The notes beneath the pieces are model-generated. The model worked only from the letters and a program-made list of their open reading frames with translations, did not search any database and was not told the origin of the DNA. Source: Micromonospora zamorensis (lineage in GTDB: Bacteria; Actinomycetota; Actinomycetes; Mycobacteriales; Micromonosporaceae). From it: a stretch of DNA of 64,000 bases. Where the stretch lies: positions 2,418,001 to 2,482,000 of the forward strand of contig NZ_LT607755.1 in NCBI RefSeq assembly GCF_900090275.1. Reading direction: 5' to 3'. This document shows positions 46,449-55,543 of this stretch, one piece after another. The stretch's first letter is position 1. The number at the start of each line of letters is the position of its first letter. Made by a program: the position numbers and the translations under genes.

Positions 46449-48399
46449 GACCAGCCTGACCGAGCGGCTGTTGCACGACGTCGGTGTGACCGACCAGCTC
46501 GGCCGGGTCGACGCGGGCAGCACCCAGACCGACACCCTGGCACTGGAACGGCAACGCGGCATCACCATCCGCTCGGCTGTCGTCTCCTTCGTCCTGGACG
46601 ACGTGACCGTCAACCTGATCGACACGCCCGGTCACCCGGACTTCATCGCCGAGGTCGAGCGGGTGCTTGGTGTGCTCGACGGCGCGGTGCTGGTGATCTC
46701 CGCGGTGGAGGGGGTGCAGCCGCAGACCCGGGTGCTGATGCGGACCCTGCGCAGGCTGCGCATCCCGACGCTGATCTTCATCAACAAGGTCGACCGGGCC
46801 GGCGCGGACCCCGAGCGGGTTTTCCGGGCGGTCGCGGAGAAGCTCACGCCGGCCGTCGTGGCGATGGGCTCGGTGGCGGTGCCGGGGACCCGCGGCGCCT
46901 ACTGCACGCCGTACGGCCCCACCGACCTCGCCTTCACCGACCGGCTGCTCGACCTGCTCACCGGGCAGGATGACGTGCTGCTCGCCGACTGGGTGGCGGA
47001 CACGTCCTCGCTGCCGTACCCGCGGCTGCGCGCCGCGTTGGCGACGCGGACCGGCCGTGCGCTGGTGCAGCCCGTGTACGCCGGCTCGGCGATCACCGGT
47101 GCCGGGGTGGACGCGCTGATCGCCGGGATCACCGAACTGTTGCCCACCGTCGAGGGCGACGCCGACGCCCCGGTCTCCGGCACCGTGTTCGCCATCGAAC
47201 GGGGCCCAGCCGGAGAGAAGATCGCCCTGGTCCGGCTCTTCGCCGGCACCATCCGGATTCGCGACCGGGTCCGCGTCGGCGGTGTCGACGCTGAACTGGT
47301 CACTGCCGTACGAGTCGTCGCCCATGGGGCCGACGTGGAGGCGTCGGCGGTCGAAGCCGGCCACATCGCCCGGTTGTGGGGCCTCAAGCACGCTCGGATC
47401 GGCGACCCGGTGGGCGTACCACCCGAACGTGGCGGCGCGGACCGCCACTTCGCGCCGCCCACCCTGGAGACCGTGGTGGTGCCGACGCGCCCCGGAGACC
47501 GGGTCGCGCTGCACGCCGCGCTGGTCCAGCTCGCTGAGCAGGACCCGCTGATCAACCTGCGGCAGGACGACCGGCGGCACGAGATCACCGTGTCGCTCTA
47601 CGGCGAGGTGCAGAAGGAGGTCATCCAGGCCACCCTTGCCGACGACTTCGGCGTGGGGGTGACGTTCCGGGAGACCAGCACGGTGCACGTGGAGAGGGTG
47701 TGCGGCGTTGGCGAGGCGGTCGAGGTGATCGCGGTGGCGCCCAATCCGTTCCTGGCCACCGTCGGGCTGCGGGTCGCGCCGGCGCCGACCGGTGCCGGCG
47801 TGACTTTTCGGCTCGGCGTCGAGCTGGGTTCGATGCCACCGGCCTTCTTCACCGCCGTGGAGGAGACCGTGCGTCGAACCCTGCGCCAGGGCCTTCACGG
47901 GTGGGAGGTCCCCGACTGTGAGGTGACGATGACCCACGCCGGTTACTGGGCGAGGCAGAGCCATTCCCACGGCACCTTCGACAAGAGCATGTCCAGCACG
48001 GCGGGGGACTTCCGCAATCTCACCCCGTTGGTGCTGATGGCCGCACTCGCCCGCGCCGGCACCCGGGTCCACGAGCCGGTACACCGCTTCCGGCTGGAGG
48101 TGCCGGGTGACATCCTCGGCACGCTGCTGCCCGCGCTCACCCGGCTGGACGCGGTGCCGACCGACACCACCGGGCAGGGCGGGTCCTACCTGGTGCAGGG
48201 TGAGATCCCGGCCGGTCTGGTGCACGCGCTGGAGCGTCGCCTGCCGGCGCTGACCCGGGGGGAGGGCGTGCTGGAGACCGAGTTCGACTGCTACCGGCCG
48301 GTGCGTGGACCCGCCCCCGTCCGGACCCGCTGGGACAACAATCCGCTGGATCGCAAGGAGTATCTGCTGGCGGTCGCGCGCCGGGTCGGCGGCCGGTAA
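46402..48399 (+). CDS. Tetracycline-resistance ribosomal protection protein (TetM/OtrA type)
   Basis: EF-G-like GTPase that removes tetracycline from the ribosome. The 665-aa product has all G motifs: AHVDAGKTSLTERLL (G1, 10-24), RGITIRSAVVSF (G2), DTPGHPDF (G3) and INKVDRAGAD (G4). Full-length RPP domains II-V follow, with the loop MTHAGYWARQSHSHGTFDKS-type region (about 513-530; in part) that distinguishes RPPs from EF-G. GTG 46402 is the start. Chromosomal RPPs are common in Micromonospora-like genera; gene name uncertain between tet and otr(A) lineages. Confidence 0.92.
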   Translation: MKTLNLGILAHVDAGKTSLTERLLHDVGVTDQLGRVDAGSTQTDTLALERQRGITIRSAVVSFVLDDVTVNLIDTPGHPDFIAEVERVLGVLDGAVLVISAVEGVQPQTRVLMRTLRRLRIPTLIFINKVDRAGADPERVFRAVAEKLTPAVVAMGSVAVPGTRGAYCTPYGPTDLAFTDRLLDLLTGQDDVLLADWVADTSSLPYPRLRAALATRTGRALVQPVYAGSAITGAGVDALIAGITELLPTVEGDADAPVSGTVFAIERGPAGEKIALVRLFAGTIRIRDRVRVGGVDAELVTAVRVVAHGADVEASAVEAGHIARLWGLKHARIGDPVGVPPERGGADRHFAPPTLETVVVPTRPGDRVALHAALVQLAEQDPLINLRQDDRRHEITVSLYGEVQKEVIQATLADDFGVGVTFRETSTVHVERVCGVGEAVEVIAVAPNPFLATVGLRVAPAPTGAGVTFRLGVELGSMPPAFFTAVEETVRRTLRQGLHGWEVPDCEVTMTHAGYWARQSHSHGTFDKSMSSTAGDFRNLTPLVLMAALARAGTRVHEPVHRFRLEVPGDILGTLLPALTRLDAVPTDTTGQGGSYLVQGEIPAGLVHALERRLPALTRGEGVLETEFDCYRPVRGPAPVRTRWDNNPLDRKEYLLAVARRVGGR

Positions 48400-48484
48400 G
48401 GGCGATATCCATTGCGGACGCACCGTGGCCCTCCTAGTCTCGTCGATGCAAGGTCAACCGATCACACCCCGAGGGGAGTACGCC

Positions 48485-48610
48485 GTGCCGCGACGCACCC
48501 GCACCGATGCCGCCTCGCACCTGCTCCCCGTCGGCGCCGCTGTGCTCACCACCGCCAAAACCTGTGCCTGCCGCCCATTGCGGCGCAACGAGCCGGGGTG
48601 GCGCGACTGA
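48485..48610 (+). CDS. Small Cys-containing peptide gene (41 aa)
   Basis: GTG 48485 has GAGGGGAG six bases upstream. The product is basic, starts MPRRTRTDAASHLLPVGAA and ends with TCACRPLRRNEPGWRD, holding a CxC pair. A hairpin terminator 23 bases past the stop makes it a self-contained transcription unit. There is no signal peptide with confidence, although residues 12-22 are mildly hydrophobic. I do not recognise it. It precedes rtcB. Confidence 0.5.
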   Translation: MPRRTRTDAASHLLPVGAAVLTTAKTCACRPLRRNEPGWRD

Positions 48611-48632
48611 CGTCGACGCTGACGCGTCCGTC

Positions 48633-48662
48633 GGCCGCCCATCCCACCGGGATCGGGCGGCC
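48633..48662 (+). terminator. Hairpin terminator after the 41-aa peptide gene
   Basis: Arms GGCCGCCC (48633-48640) and GGGCGGCC (48655-48662), with further ATCCC/GGGAT-type pairing inside, followed by CTTTCGT. It separates the peptide unit from rtcB. Confidence 0.7.
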
Positions 48663-48746
48663 CTTTCGTATCCGCGTACCGCCGCCGGGCCCCGGCCAAC
48701 CAGCGCATGATCATTAACGGTCACCGCACGACAGAAGGAGACCACT

Positions 48747-49946
48747 ATGGGATTCACCCCTCTCGCCGGCACCCGGGCGCCGGTCCGGGTCTGGACCGAC
48801 CCGTACGCCATCGAGCCGCAGGCCGCCCGGCAGCTGCGCAACATCGGAGCGCTGCCCTGGGTGCAGGGCGTCGCCGTCATGCCCGACGTGCACTTCGGCA
48901 AGGGCGCCACTGTCGGTTCGGTGATCGCGATGCGACAGGCCGTCTCACCGGCCGCGGTCGGCGTCGACATCGGCTGTGGGATGTCGGCGGTCCGCACCTC
49001 GCTGACCGCCGCTGATCTCCCGGGCGACCTGGCCGCGCTGCGTTCGGCGATCGAGGCCACCATCCCGGTCGGCTTCGCCCAGCGGCAGGACATGGTCGAC
49101 ACCCGTCGGATCCGTGGTCTGGAGCAGTCGGGCTGGGACGACTTCTGGGGCCGGTTCGCCGGACTGGACCGGCGGGTGGCGCAGCTGGAGACGCGGGCGC
49201 GTCGGCAGATCGGCACCCTCGGCGGGGGCAACCACTTCATCGAGGTCTGCCTGGAGCAGGGCGGCGCCGACGAGGGACGGGTCTGGCTGATGCTGCACTC
49301 CGGGTCCCGCAACATCGGCAAGGAGCTGGCCGAGCGGCACATCGGGGTGGCCCGGGGCCTGCCGCACAACGCCGACCTGCCGGACCGGGACCTGGCGGTG
49401 TTCCTCGCCGGCACGCCGGAGATGGACGCGTACCGGCGGGACCTATGGTGGGCACAGGAGTATGCGCGCCGCAACCGGGCCGTCATGCTGGCCCTGCTCT
49501 GCGGCGTGGTGCGCGAGCAGTTCCCGCAGGTCTCCTACGACGAGCCCATCTCGTGCCACCACAACTACGTCTCGGAGGAGAGCTACGACGGGATGGACGT
49601 GCTGGTCACCCGCAAGGGCGCGATCCGGGCCGGCCGGGGGGACCTGGGCATCATCCCCGGGTCGATGGGCACCGGGTCGTACATCGTGCGGGGTCGGGGC
49701 AACCCGGACGCGTACTGCTCGGCGTCGCACGGGGCTGGGCGGCGGATGTCGCGGGCACAGGCGAAGCGGACGTTCAGCACGGAGGACCTGGCCGCGCAGA
49801 CCGCCGGGGTGGAGTGCCGCAAGGACGCCGGGGTGGTCGACGAGATCCCCGGCGCGTACAAGGACATCACCGAGGTGATGGCCCAGCAGGAGGACCTGGT
49901 CGAGGTGGTGGCGCACCTCAAGCAGGTGGTCTGCGTGAAGGGCTGA
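48747..49946 (+). CDS. rtcB: RtcB-family RNA ligase
   Basis: RtcB joins RNA 2',3'-cyclic phosphate (or 3'-phosphate) ends to 5'-OH ends with GTP and manganese, in RNA repair. The 399-aa product has VMPDVHFGKGATVGSV, GVDIGCGMSAVRT (metal Cys), GTLGGGNHFIEV, CHHNYVSEE (His ligands) and the active-site loop ASHGAGRRMSRAQA whose His accepts GMP. ATG 48747 has AGAAGGAGA. No archease or RtcA gene is adjacent. A terminator follows at 49950. Confidence 0.93.
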   Translation: MGFTPLAGTRAPVRVWTDPYAIEPQAARQLRNIGALPWVQGVAVMPDVHFGKGATVGSVIAMRQAVSPAAVGVDIGCGMSAVRTSLTAADLPGDLAALRSAIEATIPVGFAQRQDMVDTRRIRGLEQSGWDDFWGRFAGLDRRVAQLETRARRQIGTLGGGNHFIEVCLEQGGADEGRVWLMLHSGSRNIGKELAERHIGVARGLPHNADLPDRDLAVFLAGTPEMDAYRRDLWWAQEYARRNRAVMLALLCGVVREQFPQVSYDEPISCHHNYVSEESYDGMDVLVTRKGAIRAGRGDLGIIPGSMGTGSYIVRGRGNPDAYCSASHGAGRRMSRAQAKRTFSTEDLAAQTAGVECRKDAGVVDEIPGAYKDITEVMAQQEDLVEVVAHLKQVVCVKG

Positions 49947-49949
49947 GAG

Positions 49950-49981
49950 GCCGTGCGGACCGGGTGACCGGCCCGCACGGC
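49950..49981. terminator. Bidirectional terminator between rtcB and MDMPI genes
   Basis: Arms GCCGTGCGG (49950-49958) and CCGCACGGC (49973-49981), with inner ACCGG/CCGG pairing. It lies directly between two converging genes. Confidence 0.78.
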
Positions 49982-49987
49982 ATCGCC

Positions 49988-50779
49988 TCAGAAGCCGACG
50001 AAGACCCGACGCAGGTCGTCCAGGGTCACCGGCCCGGTCACCCGGACCCCCTCCGGGGTGTGCTGAGGACCCAGCCGGCCGGTGGCCAGCCGCAGCCACG
50101 CCTCGGCGGGGGCGGTCAGCTCCCCGTCGGGCTGCTCCGGCGCGTCGACGACGTCAACCTTCTCGCCCAACCGCAGCCCGAAGGTCCGCTCGGGCGCCTG
50201 CAGCCGGACCAGCAGGGTGGCCTCCCGACCGCCCAGCTCCTGCGGGCGGCTGGTCCAGGCCAGCATGCCGCCGATCTGGTCGAGCAGCAGCCCCACCGCC
50301 GCCGGCGTCACCGCCGCGAACGAGTTGAACCCCACCTCGACGTCCCACTGGTGCAGGGCGAACTCGCTGAGGCGGAACCGGGCCGCGGTGGCCACGTCGA
50401 CCGGCTCCGGCAGGAAGCCGAGGTCGATCCGCATGGAGGCCCGGGTCTCGGCGTCCAGCGCCTCGTACGCCTCGACCAGCCGCTCGTTGGTGGCGAGGAA
50501 CCCGGCGGCGTGCTCGGCCGGGGACATCGCGTCCCACCGTGCCCAGACGCCGCGGTTGAAGTCCCCGTCCGGGCCGGGCGCGCCGGTGCGGGCGGCGTCC
50601 AGCGTCGCCAGGTTGATCTCGGCGCCGCTGCCCAGGTGGCTCAGCACCTGGGACACCTGCCACTCGCTGGCTCCCGAGGGGCGGAGCAGGTCGTCTTCCT
50701 TCAGGTCCCGTACGAGCGCGGCGAGCTCCTCGTGGCCCGCGCGCAGAGCCGTGATGATCTGGTCAGCAGGGGTCGACAT
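49988..50779 (-). CDS. Maleylpyruvate isomerase-family mycothiol-dependent enzyme
   Basis: A 263-aa MDMPI-type protein. The N-terminal DinB-like bundle carries the metal His residues in WQVSQVLSHLGSGAEIN and FRLSEFALHQWDVEVG. A C-terminal SCP2-like domain (about 190-255) completes the usual architecture. The family uses mycothiol for isomerase or S-transferase reactions. The exact reaction is unknown. ATG 50779 follows TGAGGAGA. It ends just after the terminator shared with rtcB. Confidence 0.9.
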   Translation of the reverse strand: MSTPADQIITALRAGHEELAALVRDLKEDDLLRPSGASEWQVSQVLSHLGSGAEINLATLDAARTGAPGPDGDFNRGVWARWDAMSPAEHAAGFLATNERLVEAYEALDAETRASMRIDLGFLPEPVDVATAARFRLSEFALHQWDVEVGFNSFAAVTPAAVGLLLDQIGGMLAWTSRPQELGGREATLLVRLQAPERTFGLRLGEKVDVVDAPEQPDGELTAPAEAWLRLATGRLGPQHTPEGVRVTGPVTLDDLRRVFVGF

Positions 50780-50888
50780 GGATCTCCTCAAACGGACTTT
50801 CGACGATGGTCGGGACGTTACCGGAAGCGGCCGCTGGCCGGGCTCGCCCCACGTCGGGGCGGTCCGGCCGGCAGCCGCGTCGGTCGGC

Positions 50889-52382
50889 TCAGCCCATGTG
50901 CACGGTGTTGCCGGTCGGGATGTCCTCCTTGCGCACCTTCACCAGGATCAGAGTGGCCAGCCCGGCGAGCACGATCAGGGCCGCGCCCCAGGCGAACGCC
51001 ACGCGGTAGCCGTGCACCAGAGCCTCGATCTGGTTGACCGGGTTCGGCACCCGACCGACCAGGTACGCGGCGACCGCGCTGGTGTACATGGTGTTCAGCA
51101 GGGCAGTGCCGAGCGAGCCGCCGATCTGCTGGGTGGCGTTCAGCGTCGCGCTGGCCGCGCCGGCGTCGTGCTCCGGCACCCCCACCAGGGCGAGGCTGGA
51201 CAGCGGCACGAACGTGAAACCCAGGCCCATGCCGAGGATGACCTGGGCGGGCAGCAGGAGGGTGAGGAACGAGGTGTCCACGTCGATCTGGGTCAGCGCC
51301 AGCATGGCCACGGCGGCGAGCACGGCGCCGCCGACCATCAGCGGCTTGGCACCCACCCGTGGCATCAGCTGGCTGGCGCCACCAGCGGCGATCAGCACAC
51401 CGACGGTGACCGGAAGCGACGCGAGCCCGGCCTCGAGGGGCTTGTACTGCAACACCACCTGGAAGTAGAAGGTCAGGAACAGGAACGCCCCGAACAGGCC
51501 GGCACCGATCAGCGTCGAGGCGAGGTACGCCCCGCCCCGGTTGCGGTCCAGGATGATCCGCAGCGGCAGCAGCGGGTGGTTGGAGCGCAGCTCGATCACC
51601 ACGAAGATGGCGAGCAGCGCCACACCGGCGGCGATGAAGCCGAGCGTCTGGGTGGCGTCCCAGCCGTCCTCGGCGGCCTTGGTGAAGCCGTAGACCAGGG
51701 AGACCAGGCCGGCGGTCACCACGATCGCGCCGGGCACGTCGTAGCGGGTGTTGCCGTGCGCCCGGCTCTCCGGCACCAGCGGGAGGGCCAGGGCGATGGC
51801 GATGGCCGCCACCGGGATGTTGACCAGCAGGCACCAGCGCCAGTCGGCGTACTCGGTGAGCACCCCACCGAGCAGCAGACCGACCGCCGAGCCACCGCCG
51901 GCGATCGCGCCGTACACCGCGAAGGCCTTGGCCCGCTCGGTGGCCTCGGTGAACAGGACGGTGAGCAGCGCCAGCGCCGCCGGGGCGAGCAACGCGCCGA
52001 AGGCGCCCTGAAGTGCACGGGCGGCGAAGAGCATGCCGCCGGTGGTGGCGAGGCCGCCCAGTGCGGAGGCGAGCGCGAACCCGGTCATGCCGACCAGGAA
52101 GGTGCGCTTGCGCCCCCAGTAGTCGGCGATCCGGCCGCCGAGCAGCAGCAACCCGCCGAACGCCAGCGTGTAGGCGGTGATCACCCACTGCCGGTTCGCG
52201 TCGGTGATGCCCAGGTCGGCCTGGGCCTGCGGCAGCGCGATGTTCACGATCGTGGCGTCGAGCACGACCATCAGCTGCGAGACCGCGATGACCGCCAGCG
52301 CGATCCAACGCCGCGGGTGCGGCGCTCCTGTCGACGTCCCGGCGCCGGGCGCGCCGGGGGCGGTCGAGGTGGTTCCGGGCAT
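50889..52382 (-). CDS. MFS drug exporter, DHA2 (14-helix) type
   Basis: Proton-driven efflux pump of 497 aa with about 14 membrane helices. LDATIVNIALPQAQADLG (motif D1 region), GGRIADYWGRKRT (motif A) and the later LLLGGVLTEYADWRWCLLVNIP (in part; motif C/H region) are typical of the EmrB/QacA group. A Pro/Gly/Thr-rich N terminus of about 24 residues is cytoplasmic. It is preceded on the same strand by a tetR gene 37 bases away, which probably represses it. Confidence 0.92.
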   Translation of the reverse strand: MPGTTSTAPGAPGAGTSTGAPHPRRWIALAVIAVSQLMVVLDATIVNIALPQAQADLGITDANRQWVITAYTLAFGGLLLLGGRIADYWGRKRTFLVGMTGFALASALGGLATTGGMLFAARALQGAFGALLAPAALALLTVLFTEATERAKAFAVYGAIAGGGSAVGLLLGGVLTEYADWRWCLLVNIPVAAIAIALALPLVPESRAHGNTRYDVPGAIVVTAGLVSLVYGFTKAAEDGWDATQTLGFIAAGVALLAIFVVIELRSNHPLLPLRIILDRNRGGAYLASTLIGAGLFGAFLFLTFYFQVVLQYKPLEAGLASLPVTVGVLIAAGGASQLMPRVGAKPLMVGGAVLAAVAMLALTQIDVDTSFLTLLLPAQVILGMGLGFTFVPLSSLALVGVPEHDAGAASATLNATQQIGGSLGTALLNTMYTSAVAAYLVGRVPNPVNQIEALVHGYRVAFAWGAALIVLAGLATLILVKVRKEDIPTGNTVHMG

Positions 52383-52419
52383 GGTGAAGCCTTCCGTGTT
52401 GCGAATGTCGAGAAAGAGA

Positions 52420-53049
52420 TCAGGCCTGAGACGGACGGTCGTGCTGGTAGCGGAGAACCGGGATCAGCACCTGGTCGACGACCTGGGTGAGGAACGCGTC
52501 ATCGGCGGGTAGGCCGTGCGCGACGATGCGGGACATGGTGAGCGCGGGCGCCAGATCGTGGAACAACTCGCGCTCGCCGGCCTCCGGCGGGATCTCCCCC
52601 CGGGCGGCGGCACGGACCAGGATGGCGGTGCTCGCCACCCGCCCGGCCGGCAGCACCTGGCGGCGTACCAGGCGTTCCAGCTCGGGGTTGGTCCGCATGG
52701 CGAACGTCAACGCCTGCATGAGGTCGCAGTCGGCCACACAGATCGCCGCCGTGGCGCGCAGCAACTCGATCAGGTCACCGCGCAGGGAACCGGTGTCGGG
52801 CGGGTTGTGCACCCCCACCTGCCGGCCGCCCAGGGCGGCGACGACCAGCTCGGCCTTGCCGTCCCAACGCCGGTAGATGGTGGCCTTGCTGACGTGGGCG
52901 CGAGCGGCGACGGCGTCGATCGTCATCCGGTCGTAGCCGACCTCGCGCAGCAGGTCGGTGACGACGGCGAACAGGTCGCCGTCGGTGCAGCGTGGGCCCC
53001 GGGCCGCCGGCACTCCGGCACCCGCTCCCACCTGCTGACCACCCAGCAT
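52420..53049 (-). CDS. TetR-family transcriptional regulator
   Basis: A 209-aa repressor. The HTH is MTIDAVAARAHVSKATIYRRW, quoted in part (residues 41-61), followed by a helical ligand-binding domain with a C-terminal TetR-type segment (HDLAPALTMSRIVAHGLP). It probably controls the downstream MFS exporter and itself. ATG 53049 starts MLGGQQVGAGAG. GAAACG dyads upstream (53142-53157) are possible operators. Confidence 0.92.
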   Translation of the reverse strand: MLGGQQVGAGAGVPAARGPRCTDGDLFAVVTDLLREVGYDRMTIDAVAARAHVSKATIYRRWDGKAELVVAALGGRQVGVHNPPDTGSLRGDLIELLRATAAICVADCDLMQALTFAMRTNPELERLVRRQVLPAGRVASTAILVRAAARGEIPPEAGERELFHDLAPALTMSRIVAHGLPADDAFLTQVVDQVLIPVLRYQHDRPSQA

Positions 53050-53141
53050 CCCCGCACCCCCATGAAACGATGTCGTACTGACACTAGTTCTCCAGGGTGG
53101 AAACATGCAGGCTTTCGTGAGTTGCGTCGCAGGGCGTCAAC

Positions 53142-53157
53142 GAAACGATTACGTTTC
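53142..53157. promoter_or_regulatory. Palindrome GAAACG-ATTA-CGTTTC upstream of tetR
   Basis: Perfect 6-bp arms around ATTA, about 93 bases before the tetR start. A matching half site GAAACGAT recurs near 53064, close to the start codon. The spacing and symmetry fit a TetR-family operator region controlling tetR and the exporter. Confidence 0.5.
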
Positions 53158-53187
53158 CGAGCGGAGTCCGGTGGGTGAACGTGCTGG

Positions 53188-54096
53188 TCAGACACCGGGT
53201 GTGAGGATCACCGGCACCGCCGTCGTGTTGATCCGTGAACCGTCGAGGGCGGACACCTCGTACACCTCGACGGTGCCCTGCTGCTCCCGAGCCGCCCGCC
53301 AGCCGACCACCACGCGGTAGCCGCCCCGGCAGCCGCTGCCGCAACTGGCGGTGCCGAAGCCGGTGGCCACCTCCCGGCCGGCGGCGTCCAGCACCCGCAC
53401 GCTCACCGTGGCCTCGAACACCGTGGCGGTGCCCGTGACGACGAGCGGGGCGGCCACCCGCTCACCGGCGGTCGGGCTGGTCACCACGATCGGCGGCAGC
53501 AGGTCCGCGTAGTCCGGCCGACCGACCGGGCCCGCGCCGCCCAGGCTGACCTGACGCACGGTGGGGAACTGGGTGAGCGTCCACACCACCTGCGCCTCGC
53601 GTAGTCGCCGCTCCGCCGGGTCGCCGACGGACGGGACCCGCAGCGTCGCCGTACCGTCGGTGATTCGGGTGACCTCGATGCCGGCCGGGACGAGGGTGGT
53701 CAACCCGGCGGCGGCCTCGGCCGGCGTGGGTCCGGCGGCCAGCTCGGTCAGCGCCAGCCGGGACGTCGACAGGGTGGCCGGCCGGGCCCGCCTGGTCGGC
53801 ACGAGCTGCCCGGCGCGGACGAGCCACAGCTCGATGGTCACGGTGTCGCGGGTGCCGGCCGGCCCGGGTGGGGTCGTCGTGGGTGATTGTGGAGGCCCCG
53901 CCGAGGGGGTCGGATCCGGACGGTCGGTCGCTGCGGCGCGCGGCGGGGCCGTGCTCGGCGGTGCCGCGCTGGACGGCGTCGTGCTGGACGGTGCCGCCGC
54001 GGGTGCCGGGCCGAGCGCCCCGGAGCGCGGGGTGCCGCACCCGCTCACCAGCAGGCCGGCGACGAGCACCGACGCGATCACACAGTGCCGGCTCAT
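53188..54096 (-). CDS. Lipoprotein with GerMN and Gmad2-like domains
   Basis: A 302-aa exported lipoprotein: MSRHCVIASVLVAGLLVSGC with lipobox VSGC, then a Pro/Ser/Thr/Ala-rich linker (about 25-85). A GerMN-like domain follows (VTIELWLVRAGQLVPTRR, with LALTELAAGPTPAEAAAGL), then a Gmad2-like Ig fold (IVVTSPTAGERVAAPLVVTG). Its ATG overlaps the histidine-kinase stop (ATGA), so it belongs to the two-component operon. By analogy with LpqB (MtrAB) or CseA (CseBC) it may tune the kinase. It is not a clear orthologue of either. Confidence 0.82.
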   Translation of the reverse strand: MSRHCVIASVLVAGLLVSGCGTPRSGALGPAPAAAPSSTTPSSAAPPSTAPPRAAATDRPDPTPSAGPPQSPTTTPPGPAGTRDTVTIELWLVRAGQLVPTRRARPATLSTSRLALTELAAGPTPAEAAAGLTTLVPAGIEVTRITDGTATLRVPSVGDPAERRLREAQVVWTLTQFPTVRQVSLGGAGPVGRPDYADLLPPIVVTSPTAGERVAAPLVVTGTATVFEATVSVRVLDAAGREVATGFGTASCGSGCRGGYRVVVGWRAAREQQGTVEVYEVSALDGSRINTTAVPVILTPGV

Positions 54097-55529
54097 GCGG
54101 TGTCACCCGCCGCCGTGCCGGCCCGCTCGCCGTCGTCGCTCGCTGGCGCGGGGAGACCGTGCGCCGGCAGCTCCAGCCGGAAGCGGGTGCCGGCGCCGGA
54201 TTCGCTGCGGACGCTCAGCACACCGCCGAGCACTGTGGCGTGTTCCCGGGCGATGGCCAGCCCGAGCCCGCTGCCCGGCGCGGACCGGGACGGGTCGACC
54301 TTGTGGAACCGGTCGAAGACGTGGGGCAGGTGCTCCACCGGGATGCCCGGCCCCTGGTCGGTGACCTCGAAGACGACCACCGGGCCCGCCCCGGTCACGG
54401 TGGCCCGGATCTCCCCGCCGCCGTGTTCGATCGCGTTGGCGACCAGGTTGGCCAGCACGCGCTCCAGCCGGCGCGGGTCGGTGCGCAGCGTGATCGCGTC
54501 GCCGGCGACCAGAACCCGCTCCGACCAGCCGCGTGCCGCGACGATCCCGTGCAGCAGCGCCGACGCGTCGACGGACCCGACGGCCGGCTGCTCCCGGCCG
54601 GAATCCAACCGGGAGATCTCCATCAGGTCCTCGACCAGCCGGCGCAGCCGGACCACGTCGCCGACCAGCAACCGCGCGGCCGGTCGCGCATCGCCGGGCA
54701 ACTGGTCGAGGTGCTCACCCAGCAGCGACGCCGCGGCCACCAGGGCGGTCACCGGGGTACGCAGCTCGTGCGCCACATCGGCGGTGAACCGCCGCTCACG
54801 GGCCTGCGCGGCCGACAGTGCCGCGATCTTCGACTCCAGCGCCTCGGCCATCTCGTTGAACGTCGCCGCCCAGACGCTGAACTCGTCGCGTCCGCGCACC
54901 GGCAGGCGGGTGTCGAGCAGGCCCTCGGTGAGCGCCCGGGCGGCCCGGCTGGCCCGGCCCACCGGCTCCAACGTGCGCCGGGCCAGCGTGTGACCCACCC
55001 CGGCGGCGAGCAGCACCACGAGCACCCAGCCCGCCACCAGCGCGCTACGCAGCTGACCCAGGTCGGTGGCGACGTCGTCCTCCACGGTGAGGACGTACAA
55101 CTCGGCGGTCGAGCCGGGAATGCGCCCGCCGACCACCAGCAGCCGAGGACGTTGCGCCGGTGCGGAGCGCTGGTATCCGAGCTGTCCACCCGCGACGGTT
55201 GCCCGCAACCCGGTGCCCAGCGTCGGGGCGTACGCGGGGTGCGAGGGGCGGCTCGGGCCGTCGACGAGCACCACGTGCCGGCCGCTTGCCTCGAAGCTGG
55301 TGAGCAGGTCGGTGCTGCGTTGCTCGGTCAGCGGGAGGAACTGTCCGGCGAGCACGAGTTGGTAGCGGGCGTCGGCGGCTGCCTCCTGCAGCGACGCGTC
55401 CCACCAGGACTGCCGCAGCAGCAGCCCGGTCCCACCGGCGAGCAGGCCGGCCGAGACCCCGGCGACCAGCACGAACGCGATGGTCAGCCGGCGCCGCAGG
55501 CGGCCCGGGGTCACCGCGCGTCCGGCCAT
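54093..55529 (-). CDS. Sensor histidine kinase
   Basis: A 478-aa membrane kinase. Two membrane helices (about 15-38 and 165-188) flank an outer sensing domain of about 125 residues. A HAMP linker follows, then the H box FTADVAHELRTPV, N box NLVANAIEHGG, and G boxes GPGIPVEHLPHVFDRF and GSGLGLAIAREHA. The stop overlaps the lipoprotein start (ATGA), and the response-regulator gene is 14 bases upstream, so they form one operon. The signal is unknown; the layout resembles envelope-stress sensors. Confidence 0.93.
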   Translation of the reverse strand: MAGRAVTPGRLRRRLTIAFVLVAGVSAGLLAGGTGLLLRQSWWDASLQEAAADARYQLVLAGQFLPLTEQRSTDLLTSFEASGRHVVLVDGPSRPSHPAYAPTLGTGLRATVAGGQLGYQRSAPAQRPRLLVVGGRIPGSTAELYVLTVEDDVATDLGQLRSALVAGWVLVVLLAAGVGHTLARRTLEPVGRASRAARALTEGLLDTRLPVRGRDEFSVWAATFNEMAEALESKIAALSAAQARERRFTADVAHELRTPVTALVAAASLLGEHLDQLPGDARPAARLLVGDVVRLRRLVEDLMEISRLDSGREQPAVGSVDASALLHGIVAARGWSERVLVAGDAITLRTDPRRLERVLANLVANAIEHGGGEIRATVTGAGPVVVFEVTDQGPGIPVEHLPHVFDRFHKVDPSRSAPGSGLGLAIAREHATVLGGVLSVRSESGAGTRFRLELPAHGLPAPASDDGERAGTAAGDTA

Positions 55530-55543
55530 CGCCGACCCTCCCG

